Origin: Yersinia intermedia
GTDB lineage: Bacteria > Pseudomonadota > Gammaproteobacteria > Enterobacterales > Enterobacteriaceae
Direction of reading: 5' to 3'
Assembly (NCBI RefSeq): GCF_900635455.1
Contig: NZ_LR134116.1
Coordinates: 4,693,283 to 4,757,282, forward strand
DNA: 64,000 nt
Position 1 is the first letter of the stretch; each line of letters begins with the position of its first letter. The notes under the pieces are model-generated. The model had not been told where the DNA came from and made no database searches. It worked only from the letters and a program-made list of their open reading frames with translations. Position numbers and translations under genes: made by a program. Positions 9,498-18,899 of this stretch are shown piece after piece.

Positions 9498-11651
9498 ATG
9501 TTAACCACGGCAATCCAGCATTCGATTAAAATAGAGACCAAAGAACACTTAGGCGTCAAGGTATATACCTATACCTGCTATGGCGATAGCGAAGATAAAA
9601 ATATTTTTTATGTTATTCCTGAAACCCCAATATTTTCTGGTCAGGAAAACAAGCCTGACTTCTTATTCTATAAATATCGTAAAGAAGAACAACAAGGCGG
9701 ATATGCACAGTTTACCGTTAAACTTCCTGTACCAACAGAAAGCGAAGCTGACAAAATAAAAGCTCAGCTTTATAATGGGATATCACCGCAACTTTTGGCG
9801 AAATCAAAACTTATTGTCCAGTATATTAAGGCTGAAAAAGTATTTAATTCCGATCCAACCAATAAAGCCAATCAAGATGCCAAAATTAAAGCTTTTCAAA
9901 ATGCTGGATTAACCGAAGAGCAAGCAAAAAAATATATACTCGCTTATAACCCTGATGCGGGTGACGATCAATTTCTCGGTCAATTGATGCCCGATGGAGC
10001 GCGAAAAATAGAATTGCGCCAGCCCCGCTATACCTCAGCGCAAGCCTCGTTGATCATCAATGAGGACAAAGTATTTTACTGCCAGGTACCCACGCCACTG
10101 AGTCCCTCTGGGTTGGGGAATAACGATACTGTATTTAGCATGTCGCTAACGGGGCTGGGAGCAACCCTATTTGAGAATGTATTAAAAGGAACACCAAGTA
10201 ATGCCAGCGTCGGGATTCGTTATAACTTCACGCTGGATGCCTCTCTGCCGGCAGTAAAAGTTATTGTCACCTACAACAGTACGAAAATGAAAGAAGTGGC
10301 GCAGACCATTACCCGCCATACCTGGTCTGCGGATGAAAAAGAAATCACCCGTGAATTTTCCGAGAAAGGGGCCGCCAAGGTCACTGTTATTACCAGCCTC
10401 AGCGCGAAAGAAATGGGCATGAAAGATGACCAATATAGCGCTTGGATAAAAACCTTCGAGGACTGGGGACAAGCACAACTTCAACAAATATTGTCTACCC
10501 AAACTGGGCTGGATATGAGTATGGATTTACTGAACGATGCGGGCAGTTTTGATAAATTTAAAGAAAGTCTGAAAAACACGCAGGATTTCACCCGCGTATA
10601 TGAAGAAAACCGTGTTGTTCCTTTTTCCATCGCGCCGCAGACTCAGTTGCCGTCCATTCTCTCTATTGTTGGTGCTGAGAAGGTCGATGACTATTTCAAA
10701 GAATACGATCTTGATGATCCCTTCTTTCAGTTTATTCAACCGGAATTTTATGTCAGTCAGGATCTGGATAAATATGATATTGAAAATATTATTGTTATCG
10801 CAAAATATGATGATAATCATGTCAGCACACTCCGCTTCGACAGAAAAAACACCGCGCCGCAAAAAACTGAGAAATGGTATATTGATAAAAAACTGGGGCG
10901 CACCTACAGCTATTCATATACGGTGAATTTCTCAGGGTTGCATTCAAAACCCTATCATTCAGGTAAAATAGATGTAATTGATAGTCTGGTTCAATATATC
11001 AACATGGCACAATGCGGTATTGTCTACGCACAAATTGATTCGTTACTTGATGCGCAGGCATGGGAAACATTCAGCCAGGTACTATTGAAAGCCCAATATT
11101 CCGATCCAGCACATGGTGTAGAATTAAAAAGCGATACTCAGGTATTGAATGTTTCCACGCAGCCAAAACCTTTTATTTATCCAGTAGGCATGAAGCCAGA
11201 GAATCCCATTTATTTCACCACTAATTATTATACCCGTGATGGTGGTAATTTTACTTACATCGAACCAGGTATTGAACCATCTCCGCAATTACCCGGATAT
11301 GGTGGCACCCGTGCGAACCAGATTCAAATAATGAATGCCTTACCGAGGAAAACGACCTACTCCATATTTTTCATCGCACCGAAGAAAGATGTACTCATTA
11401 TTATCTTCGACATGATGGTGAACTATAAGACCTACAAGTTTAAACAAACTCAATCGATTAATCTGGAAGAAAAAGATCTCGTGGATGCCTCCACCCGCCG
11501 CGACCTTACCTTCGAGTTTTTACCCGATGGCACAGATGACATTCCTGAAATCACCTACAGCGGTACCATTATTTACAATGATGAGCGCGATCCCAAGCCA
11601 ATTGAGGGCAAGGTAACCGGTTCATCAGTCGCGGTGGTGGTGAAGTGTTAA
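9498..11651 (+). CDS. Unknown beta-rich protein, cluster paralogue, longest; cluster gene 4
   Basis: A 717-residue protein with a clear AGAGGA before its ATG. Residues 36-60 (IFYVIPETPI and PDFLFYKY) are the same module as gene 6 (FWYLPGDIHI, PVFSLIKY). GNN at 207-209 (LGNNDTVFSMSL) and LPAVKVIVTYN further on repeat the gene 5 and 6 pattern. DDPFFQ at 406-411 matches NDPFFQ in gene 6. An insertion of about 60 lysine- and asparagine-rich residues (about 110-170) distinguishes it. The C-terminal 200 residues are beta-rich. No export signal or catalytic signature. About 160 bases with two hairpins follow before gene 5, so transcription may be partly interrupted there. Confidence 0.8.
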   Translation: MLTTAIQHSIKIETKEHLGVKVYTYTCYGDSEDKNIFYVIPETPIFSGQENKPDFLFYKYRKEEQQGGYAQFTVKLPVPTESEADKIKAQLYNGISPQLLAKSKLIVQYIKAEKVFNSDPTNKANQDAKIKAFQNAGLTEEQAKKYILAYNPDAGDDQFLGQLMPDGARKIELRQPRYTSAQASLIINEDKVFYCQVPTPLSPSGLGNNDTVFSMSLTGLGATLFENVLKGTPSNASVGIRYNFTLDASLPAVKVIVTYNSTKMKEVAQTITRHTWSADEKEITREFSEKGAAKVTVITSLSAKEMGMKDDQYSAWIKTFEDWGQAQLQQILSTQTGLDMSMDLLNDAGSFDKFKESLKNTQDFTRVYEENRVVPFSIAPQTQLPSILSIVGAEKVDDYFKEYDLDDPFFQFIQPEFYVSQDLDKYDIENIIVIAKYDDNHVSTLRFDRKNTAPQKTEKWYIDKKLGRTYSYSYTVNFSGLHSKPYHSGKIDVIDSLVQYINMAQCGIVYAQIDSLLDAQAWETFSQVLLKAQYSDPAHGVELKSDTQVLNVSTQPKPFIYPVGMKPENPIYFTTNYYTRDGGNFTYIEPGIEPSPQLPGYGGTRANQIQIMNALPRKTTYSIFFIAPKKDVLIIIFDMMVNYKTYKFKQTQSINLEEKDLVDASTRRDLTFEFLPDGTDDIPEITYSGTIIYNDERDPKPIEGKVTGSSVAVVVKC

Positions 11652-11720
11652 GGCCCGTCATTCTTCTGGTGTAGCGGCGGCCAGACATGCTGCCTCTGAA
11701 CCGGTCCTCCCGTTGAGGCG

Positions 11721-11785
11721 GTGATGAACAGTATTCATCACTATTGGATAGGCAGGGCATCGGTCATTACATTTATGACCGATGC
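11721..11785 (+). promoter_or_regulatory. Two consecutive perfect hairpins between cluster genes 4 and 5
   Basis: First hairpin: gtgatgaa (11721-11728), 5-base loop, ttcatcac (11734-11741). Second: gcatcggtcat (11757-11767), 7-base loop, atgaccgatgc (11775-11785), an 11-base-pair perfect stem. A T-run (tgtttttta) begins about 12 bases after the second stem, somewhat far for a classical terminator. It may be a partial terminator, a processing site or an mRNA end-protector that divides the cluster into genes 1-4 and 5-8. Confidence 0.6.
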
Positions 11786-11809
11786 TCGGTTGATTGTTTT
11801 TTATTCAAC

Positions 11810-13639
11810 ATGGACAACCCCATGGATAACAGAATAACGGAACAAACTATCGGTTTTATTAATGCAATGCCAGGTAGCCAAGTTTATTATTATAGCGCGT
11901 TGGCACCCAGTATTTTGGTGAATGAGCAGGCTATTCCCGAAGTGCATTACCAAATATTCAGGAGCAGCGCCACCGCACAGCCGACGACTTACTACGCAAT
12001 ACTCTCATTGCAGACGCAGCTGAACAGCAGTATGGCTGCTGCACAGGCAGCGGCGCGGGATAATCCCGATATTCCGCCGGACGCGACCCTGCTCCCCTTA
12101 CAAATTATTGCCAGCACTGCCACGCTCTGTATTCCACAAGCTATGCCTCAACTGCTGAATCACACCTCGCTGGGGAATAATCAATTTTGCTACATCATGG
12201 CTGCACTGACTGACGCGAATGATATTCAGCGGATCGTCGCGCTGCTTCAGCAACCGGAATCGGCACCGATTGCCGTCAGTTATAAAATCGACTACCTGCA
12301 ACAGTTACCCCCCTCAACCTTTGAGCTTGATGCCCAATGGGATCAAGTATATGAATATCTAAAAATCTCATTCGGTTTTAATGCACTGATTTTTTCTTTT
12401 AATATTGATGATATTTCCGAAACCTTAATCAGTAAAAAGCTAGTTACTATCAAGGCAAGAAATACCAATCCCGACCATTATATGAGACAAGCCACGGCTG
12501 AATTGAGCACTATCCTGACTTGCGAATTTTTCACCCCAGTATTTGGTCAAATAAAAACGGCCCCCGCGCCTAAATTTGGTTTCCAATTACAAAACATCTC
12601 AGTTAAAGATATTGATAAACGCACGCTCAGTGCCAGAATCACCGAAACCACGGTAGTGCGGCGATCTCTCTATCCTCAAGCGCTTTTTGCCACATTGGTC
12701 AGCCAGAGCCATTATGATGCCATCGACGTCGTAAGCTATCACGAGCTTCAGGATGATTTTTTCGCTTACCGCACCATAAAAGTTCAACTGCTGACACCAG
12801 AGTTAGACGAGAATATTCAATTGGTGGCGCTCAATTTGACTTATGGCACCACGCGGTCCCCGTTAGTTTTCTCCAGAAATAATATGGCGGCCAAAACGTT
12901 CCATTTTTCCGCCATTATCGACCCTGTAACAAAAAAAATGTCCTGGCCGGTGGAGTATCAGTTCACATTATATTTTAACCATCCGGTCGGTGGTGTGATG
13001 TCTGCCAGTTCAGCCATCCTGAGCACATCCTTAACCGAAATTTTTCTAGACATTGAATCGTTATATAGCCGTTATCATTTCGTTATTGCCACAGAAAAAA
13101 AATTCAACTGGGCATGGTATACATCAATATTGGTAAATATCACCTGTACCCATATTGAAAACAAAGAAAACAGCACGTCAAAAAATTTCCACATTACCGA
13201 GAAAAAACCGTCGGAAGAATACAGCGTCATGCTGCCAGATCCTGAATGTTATACTTTTTCGGTAATCAAAGAATATAGTACTAGCACTAACACTCCCCAT
13301 ATTCCAGTAAGGTTAGACCAGCCCACCAGCCAGGATGTCAGCATATCTTCACGGCTCTATAAACAAAGAACGCTGAAAATCATCCCAGTGTTCGACTGGG
13401 AAAAAATCACACAGGTTTTAGTCAATGTGACTTATTGCTATAACCAATTCTCTATGAGTTCGTTAAAGGAAGCATTTTATTTCTCTGAAAACCAGTCAGA
13501 GCCTGAATTATTTAGCGCAGACCAACCCGACCCGACGTTGCTGTTTATTAATCTCGACATCATGATTATTGATAATGATGGCGGCGTTGAAAATAAAAAA
13601 CTCATTACCGATGAAGAACAGATCGATATTACTAACTGA
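11810..13639 (+). CDS. Unknown beta-rich protein, cluster paralogue; cluster gene 5
   Basis: I place the start at ATG 11810 (609 residues); the frame stays open back to a TTG at 11744, but that stretch overlaps a perfect hairpin and is unlikely to be coding. No good Shine-Dalgarno is visible at either ATG 11810 or ATG 11822. Shared features with genes 4 and 6: VYYYSALAPSI near residue 25, GNN at 122-124 (SLGNNQFCYIM), FELDAQWDQVYEYLKISFGF, and DDFF at 315-318, which corresponds to DDPFF elsewhere but lacks the proline. The C-terminal half reads as tandem beta-sandwich segments (KFNWAWYTSILVNITC, VFDWEKITQVLVNVTYCY). No signal peptide. Function unknown. Confidence 0.75.
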   Translation: MDNPMDNRITEQTIGFINAMPGSQVYYYSALAPSILVNEQAIPEVHYQIFRSSATAQPTTYYAILSLQTQLNSSMAAAQAAARDNPDIPPDATLLPLQIIASTATLCIPQAMPQLLNHTSLGNNQFCYIMAALTDANDIQRIVALLQQPESAPIAVSYKIDYLQQLPPSTFELDAQWDQVYEYLKISFGFNALIFSFNIDDISETLISKKLVTIKARNTNPDHYMRQATAELSTILTCEFFTPVFGQIKTAPAPKFGFQLQNISVKDIDKRTLSARITETTVVRRSLYPQALFATLVSQSHYDAIDVVSYHELQDDFFAYRTIKVQLLTPELDENIQLVALNLTYGTTRSPLVFSRNNMAAKTFHFSAIIDPVTKKMSWPVEYQFTLYFNHPVGGVMSASSAILSTSLTEIFLDIESLYSRYHFVIATEKKFNWAWYTSILVNITCTHIENKENSTSKNFHITEKKPSEEYSVMLPDPECYTFSVIKEYSTSTNTPHIPVRLDQPTSQDVSISSRLYKQRTLKIIPVFDWEKITQVLVNVTYCYNQFSMSSLKEAFYFSENQSEPELFSADQPDPTLLFINLDIMIIDNDGGVENKKLITDEEQIDITN

Positions 13640-13654
13640 CCATGAGGAAATATC

Positions 13655-15295
13655 ATGTTATTACTGAGAGAAAAAACCGCCACGATTAAAAACATCACGT
13701 TTTTTTCTGATGATTCAGATGAAAACCAATTTTGGTATTTGCCCGGTGATATTCATATTGCCGTACGCGATGGAAAACCGGTATTTTCATTAATTAAATA
13801 CACCGGTGATGACGCCAACCAACAGGGCGGATACATAAACTTTGAGGTTAATACTGCTGTCGATGAAGGCGAACTCAATACCGCGTTTACCGATTACCTG
13901 AATAAACTGAAGATCAAGCCGCAAAATGCCCGTAAAGCGCCAGTACCGTTTAATAACGGTACTGTGAACTTTTTTGTTCTGGATGCACAAAATGCCAACG
14001 GCCAGTTGATTAGCGCACAAAGCTCTAGCCTGTTTGGTAATAACACCGCCATTTTCAGTGCCAAACTGACGCCACAACAGGCGGTTATTCTGGAAGCTGC
14101 GTTTAATCAAGCGCAGGCACCAGCGGCAGTGGCTTACAACCTCACTTATACCGGTATCACCCCGGCATTGAAAGTGGATGTTACCGCCGAATTTGACAGC
14201 GTTTATAAGGAATTCGGTGCCAAGTTTGGCATTAATATCCCTATCCCAGTCGAGACACCGGCAAGTTTTTGGCTTGGCTTTGATAGCGTAATTAAGAAAC
14301 TGGAGCAAGATCAAAAACTCGTTATTAAAGTGACCGAAAGTATGCCCAGCGACGAGGCAACCAAAGAAAAAGATTGGGCATTACAGTTTGTCAAAGAAGA
14401 ACTACTAAAGATGTTTTTCAATGCAACCATTAAACCAAACGCAGAAAGTAATGAGCAGGCAAAATCGGCCAGCGCTTCCATTCTGGAATCATTGATTGGC
14501 AGTAAAGATGAGAAAGGGAAAGGCGGTCTTTTCCCCTGCGCATCGTTGGAATTGAAAGTGGTCAACATTACCGAGCATAAAACCTTATCCTTTAACTACA
14601 CTTCATCAAAAGCGATTACTCAGGCTGCCGTGCCACAAAACTTTATCGGCACCGACACGTTAAAAGCCCAAAAAGAGAAACCTTATTTTATTGAAGTAAA
14701 CGTCAATGATCCGTTCTTTCAGAAAATCGAACTGCAAATCTTCGGCCCAGATGGCTTTGAAGAGTTCGGTATCAAAGCGGCAGCATTTCAAGCCAGCTAC
14801 AATAACAATATCTATACCAGTGATGCCTTTACCGAGGACGGTAAAGAATGGCGGAAAAATATTGCCAGAAGCAAAGACAAAAATGAATTATTCGATCTTC
14901 AAGGCGAATTTATCTTTAAATCCGCAAGCAGCTCCGGCTGGGAAGGTAACAGCAGCTATCAGTCAAAATTCAAAACCGCGTCTACCACCATCGGTCTCGA
15001 TCCAAACAATTTACTCACTTTCAATGAAATTGATATTTTCCTCGATCGCCAGTTCTCCTGGGATAAATACAATCAGGTGCTGGTTGAACTCACTTATCTT
15101 GATGACAAAGGACAAAAGAAAACCAAAAAGTTCTCCTTTAACCCCGATAAAACCAAGGCGCAAACCTTCAAGTATCGCTGCCTAACAGAGAAACCCTGGA
15201 CGGTTCATTATACGATTACTTATCTTGAAGTCGGCGGGCATACCCGGTTGGTCGACGGTACAGATAATCCACCAGCCATCGTTATTCCGGTATGA
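13655..15295 (+). CDS. Unknown beta-rich protein, cluster paralogue; cluster gene 6
   Basis: A 546-residue protein with a good AGGAAA before its ATG, 15 bases after gene 5. It is the clearest representative of the paralogue family: FWYLPGDIHIAVRDGKPVF at residues 26-44, GNN at 128-130 (LFGNNTAIFSAKL), ITPALKVDVTAEFDSVYKEF, and DPFFQ from 352. It ends with a beta-sandwich-like segment (EIDIFLDRQFSWDKYNQVLV, then VHYTITYLEVGGHTR) that mirrors the end of gene 5. An amphipathic charged stretch lies around residues 205-280. No known domain, no signal peptide. I infer descent from the same ancestor as genes 2-5 and 8. Confidence 0.8.
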   Translation: MLLLREKTATIKNITFFSDDSDENQFWYLPGDIHIAVRDGKPVFSLIKYTGDDANQQGGYINFEVNTAVDEGELNTAFTDYLNKLKIKPQNARKAPVPFNNGTVNFFVLDAQNANGQLISAQSSSLFGNNTAIFSAKLTPQQAVILEAAFNQAQAPAAVAYNLTYTGITPALKVDVTAEFDSVYKEFGAKFGINIPIPVETPASFWLGFDSVIKKLEQDQKLVIKVTESMPSDEATKEKDWALQFVKEELLKMFFNATIKPNAESNEQAKSASASILESLIGSKDEKGKGGLFPCASLELKVVNITEHKTLSFNYTSSKAITQAAVPQNFIGTDTLKAQKEKPYFIEVNVNDPFFQKIELQIFGPDGFEEFGIKAAAFQASYNNNIYTSDAFTEDGKEWRKNIARSKDKNELFDLQGEFIFKSASSSGWEGNSSYQSKFKTASTTIGLDPNNLLTFNEIDIFLDRQFSWDKYNQVLVELTYLDDKGQKKTKKFSFNPDKTKAQTFKYRCLTEKPWTVHYTITYLEVGGHTRLVDGTDNPPAIVIPV

Positions 15296-15311
15296 GTTAC
15301 GGTAAATAATC

Positions 15312-17255
15312 ATGGTTGAACGCGTTGCGGTGTTACCAGCGGCATTGGACGCCCTGGTAACCACTTTATGCCATCATGTGCCGGATTTAGCAGGCGCACT
15401 ATTACCCGACATTCACCGTTTTAGCCAAAAACGGATAGCGTCGGGGCTGCTATCTGCGGCATTTAATACCAGTCTATTGGCCTATAACGGTAGTCCACTG
15501 GAGTTCACGACATCCAGCATAAAACCGCAGGCTGTGGCTTGCACGTTTGATACTTTTCTTCCGTTATCCACCCAGAGACGTGATATTGGAGCCTTCAGTG
15601 CGGAAAATTACCCGCATGCCTCGTCAGATTCGTCTGCGCTTGCAGCATCCTGCTTCGCACACATTGCCCGGATACAACGGCCAGATACACCGACCCAGGC
15701 GCTAAAATTTGGCTCATGGTTGGGACGGAAATATACCGCTGGCGGCGTTAAAACCAAAGTTTATTCCGAAGTTCCACCAAGCAATCAAGCATTACTCGCC
15801 CTATATGCCTCCCCGCTAAATCACGCCAATAGTGATTATCCCCTGCATCAGTTAACCGCAGCCGGACTATCGCTGTTGATGATTGGCTATTACCCAGATA
15901 ATCCTGACACGCCAACTGAATATTATTATCAGTGGCACAGCGCAGAAATAACGCTGGCAGACATCGCCAACGTTATGCGGTTATTTGGTACTGAACGTGG
16001 GTTTCCTCCGCTGGCCGCGCTGCTCAGGCAGGTATTAACTAACATGCCTAATCCAGATGAATTCCCCGCCACCACCTATGGTTTCAGCCTGGTCTATAAC
16101 CATCGACACCAGTTGGAAAGTTTTAGCCTGTTTACTATGGCGCCGCGCTTTTTAGGTGGCAATGCGCAGGCTGCCATCAAGATTGATGAACTATTGCAGC
16201 ACGTGGCACAGCCCATGCCACTGCTACAAGCGTTGCTCAAGGAGAATGTGCCTCTTCAGTTTAATGTCATCGGCTTTACGGTTGATGCACAGGCAAGGTG
16301 CGGCATCAGTTGTACCTTCAGCCCGCAGAACGACCTTTGGCGCGAGGTTTCCCTACCAGACCGTAGCCCGCCGCTGCCGCGCGATATATCGCTAGCCGCG
16401 ATCCTCCAGCAACAGCAGTCAGAAAACGGGGCGTTCCTGTCCAGTGTCAGAACACCCGACGGCCAGTGGCATCAGGACGCCAATGCTTTTGTCACTGCTC
16501 AGGTATTAAGGACACTCGACTACACCGAGCAAACGGCCCCCTATATCGATCGCGCGCTGGATTTTCTCGCTACTTGTGAAACCCGCCCCGGTCATTTCAG
16601 TTTCTGGCCTCGTCACGCTCATCCCCGGTGGATGAACGGCCAGATGATTGACGCCGATATTGATGACACGGCGATAATTACCGAAATGTTGTACAAATTT
16701 GGCCGTATTTCGCCTGACGCTGTTCGCCTAACGCTGATTGAGATGAATGGCTATCAGTTACAGAAGGTTGATGCCCGACTTGCCGAACCGCAGCATCAAT
16801 GGGCTGAATGTCAAACCTTCCACACTTGGATGAAACAAAATAATGAAATTAGCCAGCTCGACTGCTGTGTTAATACCAATGCGCTAATTTTACTGTATCG
16901 TTTTTATGGCGAACAATGCGCAACCCTACCGGCTTATTATCGTATTATCACCATGCTGAATAAAGCCGTCGTTTGGAGTCAAAACGAATACCAGAGAATA
17001 ACCCAATTAACCCCCTACTACGCCCATCCCGCTGAATGGTTGTCCACACTTGAATATGCCCAAAATATAGGTATCGATGCGCTATCAGACATTATTACGC
17101 CGTTAAAAAAATGGCAGTTCGCTAGTGGCGCTGGGGAAATACCGCTCTATCGCCGTCACGATGGACAGTATCTGTGGACCTCATCCTATTTATCAGCGCT
17201 AAGGCGTTGCTCTGTTCTCTATGATACGAAGGATACCTATGAACATCTTTCTTAA
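15312..17255 (+). CDS. Putative prenyltransferase-like/terpene-cyclase-like fusion protein; cluster gene 7
   Basis: The only likely enzyme in the cluster, 647 residues. Residues 1 to about 345 resemble aromatic (ABBA or DMATS-type) prenyltransferases: NGSPLEF at 59-65 (the conserved DG-PLE-like motif with Glu64), the segment FGSWLGRKY at 133-141 leading to KTKVYSEVP at 147-155, and later GFSLVYN and SFSLFTMAP beta strands. Residues about 355-640 resemble the alpha/alpha barrel of terpene cyclases and squalene-cyclase relatives: QQQQSENGAF, FSFWP, then D-A-D-I-D-D-T-A at 447-454, which contains the DxDD acid motif of class II cyclases. Both assignments are from motif reading, not from a search. 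No signal peptide. Gene 8 begins inside its last codons. Confidence 0.7.
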   Translation: MVERVAVLPAALDALVTTLCHHVPDLAGALLPDIHRFSQKRIASGLLSAAFNTSLLAYNGSPLEFTTSSIKPQAVACTFDTFLPLSTQRRDIGAFSAENYPHASSDSSALAASCFAHIARIQRPDTPTQALKFGSWLGRKYTAGGVKTKVYSEVPPSNQALLALYASPLNHANSDYPLHQLTAAGLSLLMIGYYPDNPDTPTEYYYQWHSAEITLADIANVMRLFGTERGFPPLAALLRQVLTNMPNPDEFPATTYGFSLVYNHRHQLESFSLFTMAPRFLGGNAQAAIKIDELLQHVAQPMPLLQALLKENVPLQFNVIGFTVDAQARCGISCTFSPQNDLWREVSLPDRSPPLPRDISLAAILQQQQSENGAFLSSVRTPDGQWHQDANAFVTAQVLRTLDYTEQTAPYIDRALDFLATCETRPGHFSFWPRHAHPRWMNGQMIDADIDDTAIITEMLYKFGRISPDAVRLTLIEMNGYQLQKVDARLAEPQHQWAECQTFHTWMKQNNEISQLDCCVNTNALILLYRFYGEQCATLPAYYRIITMLNKAVVWSQNEYQRITQLTPYYAHPAEWLSTLEYAQNIGIDALSDIITPLKKWQFASGAGEIPLYRRHDGQYLWTSSYLSALRRCSVLYDTKDTYEHLS

Positions 17256-18663
17256 TGACCTGGTCACGCTAAACAAAATCATTCTGGAAAACGCGCAGCA
17301 GCAGTTTACCGAAAACGTTAATCTGACCAGAAAATTGCGGGCAACTCTAACGCCATTATCCGACGAATTGATAGCGCAGGTCAGTACCGAGAATGTCTCT
17401 GGCGAAATACGCTATCAGATTGAAACCACAACAGATGGCATTAGTTGGACGATGGTACTGAGTTTCTTTCTCAACAAAAACGTTCAGGAAATGCCGTATG
17501 TGGTGCTCAATTTCAATCAGTTTGGCAAATTCAATGAAATGATATTTCAGGACGTGGCACTCAAAACTGAACGACAATATCAGGCTCAACTAAAACTAAC
17601 CCGACTTGAGCAGCGAGATGCGTTATTAAGAGCCTTATCCAACTACGATGCGCAAACCACGCTGGTGATCGCCATCAAGTCTGATACCGGTCTGCTCAAT
17701 ACCATTACTGATCCTAAAATATTTTATTTTGCGGAAAATTATTATCCTTATATCTACCGCGGTATCGCGCCACCGAATCCACGTCTGGAATTAATTCTCA
17801 TACCAATAGAATATCATCAATATTGGTATAACTATTATCAGGATAACATTCGTAAAGATTATCTTTATTATTTACCAGATACGTTTCAACTGGCCAGTAA
17901 CAGCAATGACAATAATAAACCCATGTTGTCGATCTCCTTTTCTGCGCCAGAAGGGGCAACAGAGGTGGCTCAGTTCAATGTGACCTTTGACTATTTCTTG
18001 CTACCCAAGGTGGACAGACAACGCATTAACGACGCCGAAACTACCTTTATCCAATCCCAGCCACAGGGTAAGTTGATCCCTTTTTCCAGTGCGCATAGCC
18101 TTAAACTACGGCTGTCATTACCGGCGGGAAAAACCGAAGAGACCAACGCCATAGTAAACTTGCAAAGCGGCATTATTGATTCGTTCACGCTGCCCTCGGC
18201 GCAGTTTGCAAAAATTTGGGACGCGCTGTTTGATACCACAGCACAGCATCTGTTGCTCAATGGCGAACTGGAAGTTAAACAGGAAGGCTTCAGCCCTGAC
18301 AATATCCCGGTACAACTCAGGATGCCGGTTGAATATAAAAATAATCCCCAGCCGTTTATCGATAAGTCCACCCCGGTTGAGATTGTCAAAACGCTGAAGT
18401 TTATCAGCAGCCAGGGTGCTTATGACCCCACCGGCCCAAAACCCATAGAACAGATGCTAATCAGCATCAACAACCAGACAATAGCACTGAACAGCGAGCA
18501 GCCCACCAAAACCTTAAAAGTGAAAGTGTCAGCCTTGCAACTCATTCTTAATCCGCAAGAAAAGCTGATCTACCATTATGATGTGCAGATTCATTATCAG
18601 GATGGGGCAAGAAAAGAACTTAGAGATTTAACCTCAACTTTCGAAATTATTTATGTCCCTTGA
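17239..18663 (+). CDS. Unknown beta-rich protein, cluster paralogue with extra N-terminal domain; cluster gene 8
   Basis: I start at ATG 17239 (474 residues), which has AAGGA 6 bases upstream; ATG 17221 lacks this. It overlaps gene 7 by 17 bases, so the two are coupled. Residues 1-200 are not shared with the other cluster genes. From residue 207 the family module appears: YLYYLPDTFQLAS, then KPMLSISF, LIPFSSAHSLKL and DSFTLPSAQFAKIWDALF, aligning with FWYLPGDIHI, KPVFSLIKY and LTPQQAVILEAAF of gene 6. The C-terminus is a short beta domain (LIYHYDVQIHYQDG). No known function. Last gene of the block; it converges with glmS. Confidence 0.78.
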   Translation: MNIFLNDLVTLNKIILENAQQQFTENVNLTRKLRATLTPLSDELIAQVSTENVSGEIRYQIETTTDGISWTMVLSFFLNKNVQEMPYVVLNFNQFGKFNEMIFQDVALKTERQYQAQLKLTRLEQRDALLRALSNYDAQTTLVIAIKSDTGLLNTITDPKIFYFAENYYPYIYRGIAPPNPRLELILIPIEYHQYWYNYYQDNIRKDYLYYLPDTFQLASNSNDNNKPMLSISFSAPEGATEVAQFNVTFDYFLLPKVDRQRINDAETTFIQSQPQGKLIPFSSAHSLKLRLSLPAGKTEETNAIVNLQSGIIDSFTLPSAQFAKIWDALFDTTAQHLLLNGELEVKQEGFSPDNIPVQLRMPVEYKNNPQPFIDKSTPVEIVKTLKFISSQGAYDPTGPKPIEQMLISINNQTIALNSEQPTKTLKVKVSALQLILNPQEKLIYHYDVQIHYQDGARKELRDLTSTFEIIYVP

Positions 18664-18899
18664 CCCTCTCAATAACGTTGTGGCATTAAAGTGTAGTCAG
18701 TTAATATATTGTTTTTAAACATATAAACTGAAAGTAGTGGCAGCTATTGAGTTAGCCCACATGATACGCAAAGGGTAACGCCAACATTCAGGTGAAAAGG
18801 GATTATCATCGGCAGAACAATTTTTACCTGTTGGCTACCTAAAAAACCAGCAACGTAATTTTTGTCGATTTCTGACAATAACTGTTTTGATTTGGCCAT
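18664..18899. other. Non-coding space between the accessory cluster and the glmS terminator
   Basis: About 235 bases with no credible gene. I see no Tn7-type terminal repeats, integrase remnant or direct repeat that would mark a recent insertion boundary. No strong terminator for cluster gene 8 is seen here other than the bidirectional hairpin at 18900-18942. Confidence 0.5.

Noticed and set aside
11744..11809. In-frame TTG extension of cluster gene 5
   Set aside because: It reads through a perfect 11-base-pair hairpin and has no ribosome-binding site.
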